A stretch of 64,000 nt of DNA from Pseudomonas entomophila (GCF_023277925.1 NZ_CP063832.1:372001-436000); one strand, 5' to 3'; shown: positions 17,193 to 26,628, counted from the first letter of the stretch. The notes: generated by a model from the letters alone, not told the origin. Made by a program: numbers and translations.

Positions 17193-17833
17193 AAGCCTTC
17201 ACCCAGCACATCGGCTTGGTCGCGCCATTGGATCGTGCCAACGTCGACACCGACCAGATCATCCCCAAGCAGTTCCTGAAGTCGATCAAGCGCACCGGCT
17301 TCGGCCCGAACCTGTTCGACGAGTGGCGCTATCTTGACGTCGGCCAGCCTTACCAGGACAACAGCAAGCGCCCGTTGAACGAGGAGTTCGTGCTCAACCA
17401 TGCGCGTTACCAGGGTGCCAGCGTGTTGCTGGCCCGTGAGAACTTCGGCTGTGGTTCGAGCCGCGAGCACGCCCCCTGGGCGCTCGATGAGTATGGTTTC
17501 CGCAGCGTGATCGCCCCCAGCTTCGCCGATATCTTCTTCAACAACAGCTTCAAGAACGGCTTGTTGCCGATCATTCTCGACGCTGCCGAAGTCGACGAAT
17601 TGTTCAAGCAGGTCGAGGCCAACCCGGGCTACCAACTGACCATCGACCTCGAAGCCCAGGCGGTGACCCGCCCGGACGGCAAGGTGCTGAAATTCGAGAT
17701 CGACGCATTCCGCAAGCATTGCCTGCTCAACGGCCTGGACGATATTGGCCTCACGCTGCAGGACAGCGACGCGATCAAGGCGTTCGAGGGCAAGCACCGC
17801 GCCAGCCAGCCCTGGTTGTTCCGCGACGCTTGA
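17189..17833 (+). CDS. leuD: 3-isopropylmalate dehydratase, small subunit
   Basis: 214 residues, the swivel domain that completes the LeuCD active site. Signatures: [16 protein letters not shown] near the N-terminus and [16 protein letters not shown] at about residue 85. It is translationally coupled to leuC by an ATGA overlap. Confidence 0.98.
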   Translation: MKAFTQHIGLVAPLDRANVDTDQIIPKQFLKSIKRTGFGPNLFDEWRYLDVGQPYQDNSKRPLNEEFVLNHARYQGASVLLARENFGCGSSREHAPWALDEYGFRSVIAPSFADIFFNNSFKNGLLPIILDAAEVDELFKQVEANPGYQLTIDLEAQAVTRPDGKVLKFEIDAFRKHCLLNGLDDIGLTLQDSDAIKAFEGKHRASQPWLFRDA

Positions 17834-17940
17834 GCGATTGCGGTTTGCCCAGCATCGCCTCGCGAATGTGAGCTACGATGCCGGGCCGGATTTTTCGGCG
17901 CACCGACAAGGCGCGCCGCTTGATTGGATACGAGGAAAGC

Positions 17941-19023
17941 ATGAGCAAGCAGATTCTGATTCTCCCAGGTGATGGCATCGGTCCGGAAATCATGGCCGAG
18001 GCGGTCAAGGTGCTGGAGCTGGCCAACGACAAGTTCCAGCTCGGCTTCAGCCTCGCCCACGACGTGATCGGTGGTGCGGCCATCGACAAGCATGGCGTGC
18101 CACTGGCCGACGAGACCCTCGAGCGTGCGCGCCAGGCCGATGCCGTGCTGCTGGGCGCCGTGGGCGGCCCGAAGTGGGACAAGATCGAGCGTGACATCCG
18201 CCCGGAGCGCGGCCTGCTGAAGATCCGCTCGCAACTGGGCCTGTTCGCCAACCTGCGCCCGGCGATCCTCTACCCGCAACTGGCCGATGCCTCGTCGCTC
18301 AAGCCCGAGATCGTCTCCGGCCTGGACATCCTCATCGTCCGCGAGCTCACCGGCGGCATCTACTTCGGCGCACCGCGCGGCCAGCGCGAGTTGGAAGGCG
18401 GCGAGCGCCAGGCCTACGACACCCTGCCGTACAGCGAAAGCGAAGTACGCCGTATCGCCCGCGTCGGTTTCGACATGGCCCGCGTGCGCGGCAAGAAACT
18501 GTGCTCGGTGGACAAGGCCAACGTCCTGGCTTCCAGTCAGTTGTGGCGCGAAGTGGTGGAAGAGGTGGCCAAGGACTATCCGGACGTCGAGCTGAGCCAC
18601 ATGTACGTCGACAATGCTGCCATGCAGCTGGTGCGCGCGCCCAAGCAGTTCGATGTGGTGGTGACCGACAACATGTTCGGCGACATCCTGTCGGATGAGG
18701 CTTCCATGCTCACCGGTTCCATCGGCATGCTGCCGTCGGCGTCGCTGGACGCCGATAACAAGGGCATGTACGAGCCCTGCCACGGTTCGGCGCCGGACAT
18801 CGCCGGGCAGGGCATCGCCAACCCACTGGCGACCATCCTCTCGGTGTCGATGATGCTGCGTTACAGCTTCAACCAGTCGGCCGCCGCCGAAGCCATCGAG
18901 CAGGCAGTCAGCCTGGTGCTGGACCAGGGCCTGCGCACCGGTGACATCTGGTCGGCCGGTTGCACCAAGGTCGGTACGCAGGAAATGGGCGACGCAGTAG
19001 TCGCAGCGCTGCGGAATCTGTAA
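17941..19023 (+). CDS. leuB: 3-isopropylmalate dehydrogenase
   Basis: 360 residues. An NAD-dependent beta-decarboxylating dehydrogenase giving 2-oxoisocaproate, the last pathway-specific step before transamination to leucine. Signatures: [18 protein letters not shown] at the N-terminus, [11 protein letters not shown], and the metal/substrate site [20 protein letters not shown]. The start at 17941 follows a GAGGA site; an upstream start at 17878 is unsupported. It follows leuD after 107 bp. Confidence 0.98.
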   Translation: MSKQILILPGDGIGPEIMAEAVKVLELANDKFQLGFSLAHDVIGGAAIDKHGVPLADETLERARQADAVLLGAVGGPKWDKIERDIRPERGLLKIRSQLGLFANLRPAILYPQLADASSLKPEIVSGLDILIVRELTGGIYFGAPRGQRELEGGERQAYDTLPYSESEVRRIARVGFDMARVRGKKLCSVDKANVLASSQLWREVVEEVAKDYPDVELSHMYVDNAAMQLVRAPKQFDVVVTDNMFGDILSDEASMLTGSIGMLPSASLDADNKGMYEPCHGSAPDIAGQGIANPLATILSVSMMLRYSFNQSAAAEAIEQAVSLVLDQGLRTGDIWSAGCTKVGTQEMGDAVVAALRNL

Positions 19024-19033
19024 TCTCTCTGGC

Positions 19034-19059
19034 CCGCCACCAAAAATTCCCGGTGGCGG
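19034..19059 (+). terminator. Hairpin between leuB and asd
   Basis: CCGCCACC, a 10-nt loop, GGTGGCGG, with a short TTTT six nt later. Likely a weak terminator or processing hairpin separating leuB from asd. Confidence 0.4.
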
Positions 19060-19086
19060 CCCACTTTTAGCAAAGGTGTAGTTGCG

Positions 19087-20199
19087 ATGAAACGTGTAGG
19101 TCTGATCGGTTGGCGTGGAATGGTCGGTTCCGTGCTCATGCAGCGGATGCTCGAAGAGCAGGACTTCGACCTGATCGAGCCGGTGTTCTTCACCACCTCC
19201 AATGTCGGTGGTCAAGGCCCTGCCGTGGGCAAGGATATTGCCCCGCTGAAGGATGCCTACAGCATTGAAGAGCTCAAGACCCTCGACGTGATCCTGACCT
19301 GCCAGGGCGGCGACTACACCAACGAAGTCTTCCCCAAGCTGCGTGAAGCGGGCTGGCAGGGTTACTGGATCGACGCCGCCTCTTCGCTGCGCATGCAGGA
19401 TGACGCGGTGATCATCCTCGACCCGGTCAACCGCAAGGTCATCGACCAGCAGCTGGATGCCGGCACCAAGAACTACATTGGCGGCAACTGCACCGTCAGC
19501 CTGATGCTGATGGGCCTGGGCGGCTTGTTCGAAGCCGGCCTGGTCGAGTGGATGAGCGCCATGACCTACCAGGCGGCTTCGGGTGCCGGCGCGCAGAACA
19601 TGCGCGAGCTGATCAAGCAGATGGGCGGTATCCACGAGTCGGTCGCCGACGACCTGGCCAACCCGGCCAGTGCCATTCTCGACATCGACCGCAAGGTGGC
19701 CGAAGCCATGCGTGGCGAGGGCTTCCCGACCGAAAACTTCGGCGTACCGCTGGCCGGTAGCCTGATCCCGTGGATCGACAAGGAGCTGCCGAACGGGCAG
19801 AGCCGCGAAGAGTGGAAGGCCCAGGCCGAGACCAACAAGATCCTCGGGCGCTTCAAGAGCCCGATTCCGGTCGACGGTATCTGCGTGCGCATCGGCGCCA
19901 TGCGTTGCCACAGCCAGGCGCTGACCATCAAGTTGAACAAAGATGTACCAATGGCCGATATCGAAGGGCTGATCAGCCAGCATAACCCTTGGGTGAAGCT
20001 GGTCCCGAACCAGCGTGAGATCAGCATGCAGGAGCTGAGCCCGACCAATGTGACCGGGACGCTGAATGTTCCTGTCGGGCGGCTGCGCAAGCTGAACATG
20101 GGGTCGCAGTATCTTGGGGCCTTTACGGTGGGCGACCAACTGCTGTGGGGGGCGGCCGAGCCGCTTCGTCGGATGCTGCGGATTCTGCTGGAGCGGTGA
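19087..20199 (+). CDS. asd: Aspartate-semialdehyde dehydrogenase
   Basis: 370 residues, the Gram-negative class. It reduces aspartyl phosphate to aspartate semialdehyde, the branch point to lysine/diaminopimelate, threonine and methionine. Signatures: [18 protein letters not shown] (NADP site) and the catalytic Cys in [17 protein letters not shown] at about residue 135, plus [11 protein letters not shown]. It is followed by an intrinsic terminator. A distant paralogue without this Cys lies at 52030. Confidence 0.98.
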   Translation: MKRVGLIGWRGMVGSVLMQRMLEEQDFDLIEPVFFTTSNVGGQGPAVGKDIAPLKDAYSIEELKTLDVILTCQGGDYTNEVFPKLREAGWQGYWIDAASSLRMQDDAVIILDPVNRKVIDQQLDAGTKNYIGGNCTVSLMLMGLGGLFEAGLVEWMSAMTYQAASGAGAQNMRELIKQMGGIHESVADDLANPASAILDIDRKVAEAMRGEGFPTENFGVPLAGSLIPWIDKELPNGQSREEWKAQAETNKILGRFKSPIPVDGICVRIGAMRCHSQALTIKLNKDVPMADIEGLISQHNPWVKLVPNQREISMQELSPTNVTGTLNVPVGRLRKLNMGSQYLGAFTVGDQLLWGAAEPLRRMLRILLER

Positions 20200-20231
20200 T
20201 TCGGCGTTGATTTGATGCTTGATTCGAGAAG

Positions 20232-20260
20232 CCCGTGCCTTGAGTGGTGCGGGTTTTTTT
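20232..20260 (+). terminator. Terminator of asd
   Basis: GCCCGTGCC, loop TTGAGT, GGTGCGGG then seven T. The stem uses two G-U pairs. Confidence 0.75.
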
Positions 20261-20329
20261 ATGGGTGGGTAATTGGGGGATGCTCTGGTTAGCTAGTTGG
20301 TTAGTTGGTTCTGGGGTATGTGGGCATAT

Positions 20330-20640
20330 CCGTTTGCTATGTAGACGCTGAATCACCTTTCCGCCCTTACGGCGGGTTACTTTGGTCTTGGCCAAAGTAA
20401 CCAAAGCCGCTCGCTCCATCATACGGCCCCTACGCTGCGCTCCGGGGTCCCTTCGCTCCGGCGCCTTCCGGGCCCGCGCGGCCTACGACTTGCTGCGCAA
20501 GTCTACATCTCGCGCCTTCGGCTAACGCCGAAGGGTGCTGCGCACCTGGCCCTCCAGACGCCTGCGCTCAGCCTCCTGAAGTCGCGAAGTTACGGGCGGC
20601 GCCTGGGCAGGCGCAGCTGTCGCTAGTTGACTGTTCTTGG
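20330..20640. repeat. GC-rich hairpin-laddered non-coding element
   Basis: No gene is visible between asd and the next CDS. This part carries a series of hairpins: CCGCC-CTTAC-GGCGG (about 20361-20375), then a perfect 11-bp stem GGTTACTTTGG/CCAAAGTAACC (20375-20402), and CTTCGGC-TAAC-GCCGAAG (about 20515-20532). I recall similar CCGCCCTTACGGCGGGTTAC blocks dispersed in many Pseudomonas genomes; the boundaries are approximate. Confidence 0.5.
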
Positions 20641-20652
20641 CCTTGAGTGCGT

Positions 20653-20722
20653 ATTCGCCGGCACAGCCGGCTCCTACAGGACGGTGCACACTCCATTGTA
20701 AGAGCCGGCTTTGCCGGCGAAT
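20653..20722. repeat. Paired REP hairpin, TTCGCCGGC family
   Basis: ATTCGCCGGCACAGCCGGCT... at 20653-20678 pairs with ...AGCCGGCTTTGCCGGCGAAT at 20698-20722, with minor mismatches. Confidence 0.75.
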
Positions 20723-20771
20723 CATCGGAACAAACAACCCATCCATCACAGTGTTACCCACACTCTGAAAA

Positions 20772-20803
20772 CCGAAGCCGAAGCCGAAGCCGAAGCCGAA
20801 GCC
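20772..20803. repeat. CCGAAG hexanucleotide tandem repeat
   Basis: Five perfect copies of CCGAAG plus CC, 39 bp before the start of the GFA gene. Its position inside the 5' leader makes copy-number variation a possible expression modifier. Confidence 0.9.
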
Positions 20804-20841
20804 TATACTCCCAATCCCTACCCCAGCATGGAACGCCCCAA

Positions 20842-21255
20842 ATGTCCCTGGAAAAAAAAGGCTCCTGCCTTTGCGGCAAAACCCACCTCAAGGCCATCGT
20901 CGACAACAACCAGATCAGCGCCTGCCACTGCAGCATGTGCCGCAAGTGGACCGGCGGCCCGCTGCTGGCCGTGCATTGCACCCAGCCCCCGCAGATCGAA
21001 GGCCCCGAGCCCAGTGTCTACGATTCGTCCCCCTGGGCCCAGCGTGGCTTTTGCGGCCACTGCGGCACCCACCTGTTCTATCGCGTGAAACAGAGCGATA
21101 TCTACATCCTGCCCATCGGCCTGCTGGACGACGACGAGGCCTGGGACTTCAACATGCAGATCTTCATCGACGAAAAACCCGCCTGGTACTGCTTCAAGAA
21201 CGAGACCCAGGAATTGACGGGCCAGCAAGCGTTCGAGCTGTTCACATCGCAATAG
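20842..21255 (+). CDS. GFA/CENP-V family zinc protein
   Basis: 137 residues. A glutathione-dependent formaldehyde-activating (GFA) fold protein: zinc-binding Cys pairs appear in GSCLCGKTHLKA and SACHCSMCRKWTGGP, with a further FCGHCGTHLFYR. These are the two zinc centres of the family. The start at 20842 (MSLEKKGSCLCG) is chosen because the longer frame upstream only translates the CCGAAG repeat. Most family members have no proven substrate; a thiol-adduct role is family knowledge, not seen here. Confidence 0.85.
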   Translation: MSLEKKGSCLCGKTHLKAIVDNNQISACHCSMCRKWTGGPLLAVHCTQPPQIEGPEPSVYDSSPWAQRGFCGHCGTHLFYRVKQSDIYILPIGLLDDDEAWDFNMQIFIDEKPAWYCFKNETQELTGQQAFELFTSQ

Positions 21256-21338
21256 AAAACACCCGGCACACTTGCCAAACCCCAGCATTCCTGAGAAAAC
21301 GGCGCCCTTTGTTTGAATGCCCCAGGGAGAATCCGATC

Positions 21339-21677
21339 ATGACCAGTGAACTGCACATCACCGACCTGCACGAAGGCGACGGCAAAACCGTGGTCAAGGG
21401 CGCGCTGATCACCACCCAGTACACCGGCTGGCTGGCCGACGGCAGCGAGTTCGACTCGTCCTGGTCGCGCGGCAAGCCGTTCCAGTGTGTGATCGGCACC
21501 GGCCGGGTGATCAAGGGCTGGGACCAGGGCCTGATGGGCATGCGCGTCGGTGGCAAGCGCAAGCTGCAGGTGCCCGCGCACCTGGGCTATGGCGAACGGA
21601 CCATGGGCAAGATTCCACCGAATTCAGACCTGACCTTCGAGATCGAACTGCTCGAAGTACTGACCCGCGACGATTGA
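21339..21677 (+). CDS. FKBP-type peptidyl-prolyl isomerase
   Basis: 112 residues, a single FKBP domain with no signal sequence, so cytoplasmic. Core motifs: ITTQYTGWLADGSEFDSSW, FQCVIGTGRVIKGWDQGLMG and AHLGYGERTMGKIPPNSDLTFE. The drug/proline pocket residues (Y, F, D, V, I, W) are in place, so it should be catalytically competent. It lies 83 bp after the GFA gene with its own GGGAGA site. Confidence 0.92.
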   Translation: MTSELHITDLHEGDGKTVVKGALITTQYTGWLADGSEFDSSWSRGKPFQCVIGTGRVIKGWDQGLMGMRVGGKRKLQVPAHLGYGERTMGKIPPNSDLTFEIELLEVLTRDD

Positions 21678-21889
21678 GCCCCTGCCACAAATCGGCAACA
21701 CGCGTGCGCTAACGTGGGCTTTGTCCATGGAACGGCATGTGCACTCATGGAGGAACCAAACGGGTTGAGGGCACTCTGACCCTCACTCGCTGCCACGGAT
21801 GGCATTCACGACAGGGAAGCCCTGCGGCCTCGGCCGCAGGGCGATGTGGCGGGGCATCCTGATCCTCCTTGTCACAAGAGCCTGTCCTG

Positions 21890-22549
21890 ATGAAGCTGCC
21901 AACTCTCCTGCGCCGTCCTCGCCACCTGCTTTTGAGTCTGGCGCTTGCTGCCGCAGCCGTGCCGCTGGCACTGGGTGTGGTCGAAAGCCACGAACAGGTG
22001 GACGGCACCCAGACACTGGTGTTCCTGCGCCACGCCGAAAAACCAGGCGAGGGGCTTGGGCAGTTGAACTGCCAGGGGCTTAACCGCGCCCTGGACTTGG
22101 CCACCTTGCTGCCGGAGCGCTTCGGCAAGGCCGACTACGTGTTCGCCGCCAACCCCTCGCGGCAGGTCGAAGAAGGCAGCCAGGACCAGAGCTACAGCTA
22201 CATTCGCCCGCTCATGACCATCACCCCCAGCGCCATCCGCCTGGGCCTGCCGGTGAACATCGACTACGGTGCCAACGACACCGACGACCTCGCCGAAGAG
22301 CTGCTGCGCGACAAGTACCGCAACGCCACGGTCTACACCGCCTGGTCCCATGGCTACCTCCCCGAACTCATCAATACCGTGGCCGGCAAGGCCCTCGGCG
22401 AGAAGCGGGTGATCACCGAAAACTGGAGCGGTGACGATTTCGACACGCTCTACGTGCTCACCCTGACCTGGCGCGACGGCAAGGCCAGCCTGCTCAGCCG
22501 CAACGTGCGCCAAGGGCTCGACCACGGTGCCCATGGCTGTCCGACCTGA
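21890..22549 (+). CDS. Histidine phosphatase superfamily protein, exported
   Basis: 219 residues from the ATG at 21890; a TTG seven codons earlier is less likely. The N-terminus has an export-type signal: arginines, then LLLSLALAAAAVPLALG (about residues 13-33). The phosphohistidine motif is present as VFLRHAEKPGEG and the second catalytic His probably in AWSHGYLPELI. This makes it a branch-2-like histidine phosphatase, probably periplasmic or membrane-tethered. Substrate unknown. I see no obvious functional link to its neighbours. Confidence 0.75.
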   Translation: MKLPTLLRRPRHLLLSLALAAAAVPLALGVVESHEQVDGTQTLVFLRHAEKPGEGLGQLNCQGLNRALDLATLLPERFGKADYVFAANPSRQVEEGSQDQSYSYIRPLMTITPSAIRLGLPVNIDYGANDTDDLAEELLRDKYRNATVYTAWSHGYLPELINTVAGKALGEKRVITENWSGDDFDTLYVLTLTWRDGKASLLSRNVRQGLDHGAHGCPT

Positions 22550-22594
22550 CCTGCTGCTACTGTCTCGGTCTGCAGACGTGGACAGGGATGTGCG

Positions 22595-23788
22595 ATGAGC
22601 CAGCGGGTGACAGTGATCGGTGGAGGGGTGGTCGGCCTGGCGACAGCCTACGCATTGGTGCGCGAAGGGCTGTCGGTCGACCTGATCGAGGCACGCGACA
22701 GCCTGGCCAGTGCCACCAGCTTCGCCAATGGCGGGCAGTTGTCCTATCGCTACGTGGCGCCGCTGGCCGATGCGGGCGTGCCCTGGCAGGCGCTTGGCTG
22801 GTTGTTGCAGGGTGATTCGCCGCTGCGCTTGCGGCTACGCATGGACCCTGCGCAGTGGCGATGGTTGGCGGCTTTTGTACTCGCGTGCCGACGTACCACA
22901 AACCAGCGCAATGCGGGCCATCTGCTGAACCTGGCCCTGGAAAGCCAGGCAGCCCTGGCGCGTTGGCGCGAAGACGATGGCCTGGAGGGCTTTGCCTGGC
23001 GGCGCAACGGCAAGCTGGTTGCCTTTCGTACACCAAAGGCCTTCGCCCACGGACGTGGTCATTTGCTTGACCCGCAGAGCCAGCAGGTACTGGCCGCTGT
23101 CGATCTGCGCAAGCTGGACCCGGCGTTGGCCGATGTGCCTTTTATCGGTGGGGTGTTCACGCCCGACGAGGAAGTCGCTGATTGCCACTTGTTCTGCCAG
23201 CGTCTGGCCGAGCGTCTGCGGGCGTCCGGTCTGTGCCGAATCTTGTTGGGCAGCCACGTTTCTCGGGTGATCACGCGTGATGACAGGGTGGTCGGGCTGG
23301 CGCTTGGGGGGGAACAACTGGATGTCGAACGCCTGGTGCTGTGCGCCGGTCACCGCAGCCCGGGGCTGCGGTTACCCGGGCTGACGCTGCCAGTCTACCC
23401 ACTGAAAGGCTACAGCCTGAGTGCCCCCATCACTGCCGCGCACCGGGCGCCGGAAGTCAGCATCACCGACTACGAACGCAAGATCGTCTATGCACGGCTT
23501 GACCAGAAACTGCGGGTGGCGGCGATGGTGGACATCGTCGGCTACGACGAATCGGTGGATGCTGGCCGGCTGCGCAGCATGCGCCGGCTGGCGGGCGAGA
23601 CGTTGCCGGGAGCCGCGGATTACAGCCAGGCAGTGGAATGGGCTGGGATGCGGCCGGCGACGCCGACCGGGGTGCCAATCATCGGTGCCACGGTGTACCG
23701 CAACCTGTGGGTGAACCTGGGGCATGGGGCGCTGGGGTTCACCCTGGCATGCGGCAGTGGCGAGCGATTGGCCAGGATGTTGTGTTGA
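22595..23788 (+). CDS. DadA-like FAD-dependent D-amino-acid dehydrogenase
   Basis: 397 residues of the DAO superfamily. The N-terminal FAD-binding motif is VIGGGVVGLATAYALVREG, followed by the DadA-typical SFANGGQLSYRYVAPLADAG; the C-terminal motif is GHGALGFTLACGSGERLA. It likely oxidises a D-amino acid or a related cyclic or secondary amine and feeds electrons to the respiratory chain. It is not the classic dadAX operon (no alanine racemase beside it), so the substrate is open. Confidence 0.82.
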   Translation: MSQRVTVIGGGVVGLATAYALVREGLSVDLIEARDSLASATSFANGGQLSYRYVAPLADAGVPWQALGWLLQGDSPLRLRLRMDPAQWRWLAAFVLACRRTTNQRNAGHLLNLALESQAALARWREDDGLEGFAWRRNGKLVAFRTPKAFAHGRGHLLDPQSQQVLAAVDLRKLDPALADVPFIGGVFTPDEEVADCHLFCQRLAERLRASGLCRILLGSHVSRVITRDDRVVGLALGGEQLDVERLVLCAGHRSPGLRLPGLTLPVYPLKGYSLSAPITAAHRAPEVSITDYERKIVYARLDQKLRVAAMVDIVGYDESVDAGRLRSMRRLAGETLPGAADYSQAVEWAGMRPATPTGVPIIGATVYRNLWVNLGHGALGFTLACGSGERLARMLC

Positions 23789-23790
23789 TT

Positions 23791-23884
23791 GTACCGGCCT
23801 CTTCGCCGGCAAAGCCGGCCCCTACAAGTTTGGCGCTTGTCGCAAGCCTGTAGGAGCCGGCTTTGCCGGCGAAGAGGCCGGTAC
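23791..23884. repeat. Paired REP hairpin, TTCGCCGGC family, long arms
   Basis: 36-nt arms (23791-23826 and 23849-23884) that begin GTACCGGCCTCTTCGCCGGC and end in its complement, with a single mismatch. It lies between converging genes and may serve as a bidirectional terminator. Confidence 0.85.
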
Positions 23885-23897
23885 CGTCAACCTTCAC

Positions 23898-24626
23898 TCA
23901 ACGCCCGAAGCGCATCGGCCAGCCCACCACTTTCTTCGCCCGTGGCGTGGCGTAGGTGCGCACCTTTGACGTGCTCAACCCCATCCGCACCAGCGATTCG
24001 GTGATAGTCACCGCCGCACTCACGCCATCGACCACCGGCACCCCGGTGCGCTGGCGAATCTGCTCATCGAGCCCGGCCATCCCGCCACAACCCAGGCAGA
24101 TCACCTCGGCCTTGTCCTCGCGCACGGCGCGCTCGGCCTGTTCGACGATGGCTTCCACTGCGCGCCGTGGGTCGGCCTCGAGTTCGAGTACCGCCAGCCC
24201 GCTGGCGCGCACCGAGGCGCAACGCTCGTACAGGCCGGACAGCCGCAGACGGTCCTCGATCAACGGCACGGTGCGGTCCAGGGTTGTCACCACCGAGTAG
24301 GCGTGCCCCAGGTACAGGGCGGTGCTGGCGGCTGCATCGGTGATGTCCACCACCGGTACGTCGAGCAACTCTTGCAGGCCCTCGCGGCCGTGCTCACCGT
24401 AGCCGGCCTGGATCACGGCGTCGTAGGGACCTTCATAGGCCAGCACCCGGTCCATCACGGCAATGGCGGCCAGGTAGCTCTCGAAGTTGCCCTCGACCGA
24501 CTCGGCCCCGAACCAGGGGGTCAGGCCGACGATCTCGGTTCCGGGCGCGGCGACGCTGCGCGCCTGCTCGGCGATGGCCTCGGTGATGGCTTCGGTGGTG
24601 TTGACGTTGGCAATCAGAATACGCAT
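23898..24626 (-). CDS. Asp/Glu/hydantoin racemase superfamily protein, one catalytic Cys
   Basis: 242 residues; the start at 24626 (MRILIANVNTT) follows an AGGGAGATG-type site. The fold is that of hydantoin/allantoin racemase: N-terminal RILIANVNTTEAIT and the second catalytic Cys in ICLGCGGMAGL (Cys180). At the first catalytic position, where racemases carry Cys in a CFGDPG-type motif, this protein reads AGYGEHG, with Gly75. It lies 17 bp after an NCS1 transporter gene on the same strand, so substrate uptake and conversion are probably coupled. Hydantoin/allantoin-type chemistry is likely; racemase activity is doubtful. Confidence 0.75.
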   Translation of the reverse strand: MRILIANVNTTEAITEAIAEQARSVAAPGTEIVGLTPWFGAESVEGNFESYLAAIAVMDRVLAYEGPYDAVIQAGYGEHGREGLQELLDVPVVDITDAAASTALYLGHAYSVVTTLDRTVPLIEDRLRLSGLYERCASVRASGLAVLELEADPRRAVEAIVEQAERAVREDKAEVICLGCGGMAGLDEQIRQRTGVPVVDGVSAAVTITESLVRMGLSTSKVRTYATPRAKKVVGWPMRFGR

Positions 24627-24643
24627 GGAACATCTCCCTGAAT

Positions 24644-26179
24644 TCAGTGGCTGCTGTGGTCGACGGCGATTGACTCGCCACTGACATCGGCGTACTGGCC
24701 GTGACGTGGCGTGATCAGTAGGTAAACGGCCGCGGCGATGCCAGCCCCGATCAGCCACGAGAACGGCGCCACGCCGTGGAAGTTGGGCACCAGGGCCAGG
24801 ATGATGGCCAGCAGGGCGGCGGGTATGAAAGCCGCCACCGCGCGCAGGTTGATGCCGCGGGTGTAGTGGTAGGCGCCGGCGGGGTTCTCGCTGTACAGCT
24901 CGGGCACGTTGATGCGGCCCCGGCGCAGCAGCCAGTAGTCGGCCATGATCACGCCGTACAGCGGGCCTAGCAGGGCGCCGAGGCCTGAGAGGAAGTACAC
25001 GATCACCAGCGGGCTGTTGTAGAGGTTCCACGGCAGGATTACCACCGCCAGGGTGGCGCTGATCAGGCCAGCGCGGCGGAAGTTCAGGTGGCGCGGCGCC
25101 AGGTTGCTCAGCACGAAGGCTGGGGCGACGAAGTTGGCCATGATGTTCACCGCCACGGTGACGATCAGGAAGGCCAGGCAGCCCAGCACCAGGAAGGCGG
25201 TGTTGGGGACGCTGGCGACGATCTGCGTGGGGCTGTCGATGATCTGGCCGTTGATCTGGAACTGCGCGCCGCACAGCACCACGGTGATCGCGGCGAACAC
25301 CAGAATGTTTACCGGCAGGCCCCAGAAATTGCCCACGCGGATGGTCTTGCGGCATGGCGCCGAGCGGGCGAAGTCGCAGAAGTTGAGCACCAGTGTGCCG
25401 TAGATCGCCAGCCACAGGGCGCCACCGGCGAAGATGTTGCGCCACATCTCGTAGCCGCTCAGTGGTTCGGTCACCGACCAGGCGATGCGCGCGTCGGCCT
25501 TGACGTACATGAACACCGCCAGGCTGGCTACCGTGAGCAGGATCACCGGGCCGGCGAACGCTTCATAGCGGCGCACCATTTCCATGCCGTAGGCGAGGAT
25601 CACCAGTTGCACCAGCCAGATGCCCACGAAGCACACCCAGCCCAGGCTCGACAGCCCGAGGATGCTGTCATGGTCATAGGCGGCCACCTGTGGCCACACG
25701 GCGGTCAGCAGCACGCGCAGCACCACCGAGGCGAGGTAGGTCTGGATACCGAACCAGGCGATGGCGATCACGGCGCGGATCAGTGCCGGGATCTGCGCGC
25801 CGTGGATGCCGAAGGCGATGCGGCTGATCACCGGGAACGGCACGCCGGTCTTCTGCCCCATGTAGCCGGACAGGTTCATGAAGCAGTACACCAGCGCCGC
25901 GCCGATCGCCAGGGACAGGAGGATCTGCCAACCGCCAAGCCCCAGGGCGAACAAGCCCATGGCGAAGGAGTAGTTGGCAATGTTGTGCACGTCGTTGGTC
26001 CACAGCGCGAAGATGCTGTAGCCACCCCAGCGCCGGCCTTCGAGCTTGGTCGGGGCGAGGTCGCGGTTGTGCAGACGGGGGCTCAGCTCGAGGTCGGTCG
26101 GGTGGCCTTCGAGTGGGGTGGGGGCGGGGTGGGTGCTGGCAACGGAAAGTTCAGGGGCAAGGTCGAGGCTGCTACTCAT
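24644..26179 (-). CDS. NCS1-family nucleobase/hydantoin/allantoin permease
   Basis: 511 residues, about 12 transmembrane segments, inner membrane. Family marks: RLHNRDLAPTKLEGRRWGGY and FALWTNDVHNIANYSFAMG at the N-terminus, and MADYWLLRRGRINVPELY near the C-terminus. NCS1 proteins import purines, pyrimidines, hydantoins or allantoin with sodium or protons. The start at 26179 has an AGGAG site 9 nt before it. Its upstream region carries the TTGTATACAA palindrome shared with the glyoxylate and urate genes, which supports a purine-derived substrate such as allantoin. Confidence 0.9.
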   Translation of the reverse strand: MSSSLDLAPELSVASTHPAPTPLEGHPTDLELSPRLHNRDLAPTKLEGRRWGGYSIFALWTNDVHNIANYSFAMGLFALGLGGWQILLSLAIGAALVYCFMNLSGYMGQKTGVPFPVISRIAFGIHGAQIPALIRAVIAIAWFGIQTYLASVVLRVLLTAVWPQVAAYDHDSILGLSSLGWVCFVGIWLVQLVILAYGMEMVRRYEAFAGPVILLTVASLAVFMYVKADARIAWSVTEPLSGYEMWRNIFAGGALWLAIYGTLVLNFCDFARSAPCRKTIRVGNFWGLPVNILVFAAITVVLCGAQFQINGQIIDSPTQIVASVPNTAFLVLGCLAFLIVTVAVNIMANFVAPAFVLSNLAPRHLNFRRAGLISATLAVVILPWNLYNSPLVIVYFLSGLGALLGPLYGVIMADYWLLRRGRINVPELYSENPAGAYHYTRGINLRAVAAFIPAALLAIILALVPNFHGVAPFSWLIGAGIAAAVYLLITPRHGQYADVSGESIAVDHSSH

Positions 26180-26628
26180 TCCGGCGGCTCCTGATGCGGT
26201 TGACTGCGATGAGCGGGCGCTGGCGCACGGGCTCGCCATCTCGTCGGTGCAGGCGTTGGCATCACTGGGTTCTGGGCGCGGCGGTCGCGGTTCGGGGCGA
26301 CGCTGCGGGTTATTGTGTATTTATGTTTTTATCAACTTGTATACAAAACGCGAACACACAAAAGCCAGTTCCATGCCATATGGAATCCAACTTTCTCTTT
26401 GCCATTACTTTGAATCTATTGATTAATTTTATAACTAGCTGAAATAGCGAAATTAAAAATTGACTGAATGAACAGTTTTTAATTTTTTGAAGGTCTTTTA
26501 GTTGATCGAGTGGTCAGATTTATGGGCGAGGAGTGTGTAACCTAATGGGGCATCATTTGGTAAAAGTGCACACAAAAACGGCACTTAAGGTGACATTTGT
26601 GTGTACAAGATGATTTGGCGAGACCTCT
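26180..26628. other. AT-rich non-coding leader/intergenic region
   Basis: No gene is visible. It contains the NCS1 promoter region with the 26337 operator and a markedly AT-rich stretch (26310-26600) unlike the surrounding DNA. Within it is AATTAAAAA ... TTTTTAATTTTTT (about 26451-26488), a weak terminator-like hairpin, and a half-site TGTACAAG at 26602-26609. Confidence 0.6.
26337..26346. promoter_or_regulatory. TTGTATACAA operator, NCS1 gene
   Basis: Perfect 10-bp palindrome in context CAACTTGTATACAAAACG, 157 nt upstream of the NCS1 start. One of five sites in the window; matches the FadR-subgroup GntR pattern T-N-GT-AT-AC-N-A. Confidence 0.7.

Noticed and set aside
20647..20841. N-terminal extension of the GFA protein through the CCGAAG repeat
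   Set aside because: It translates to SRSRSR from the repeat and a REP; the conserved domain begins at the ATG at 20842.
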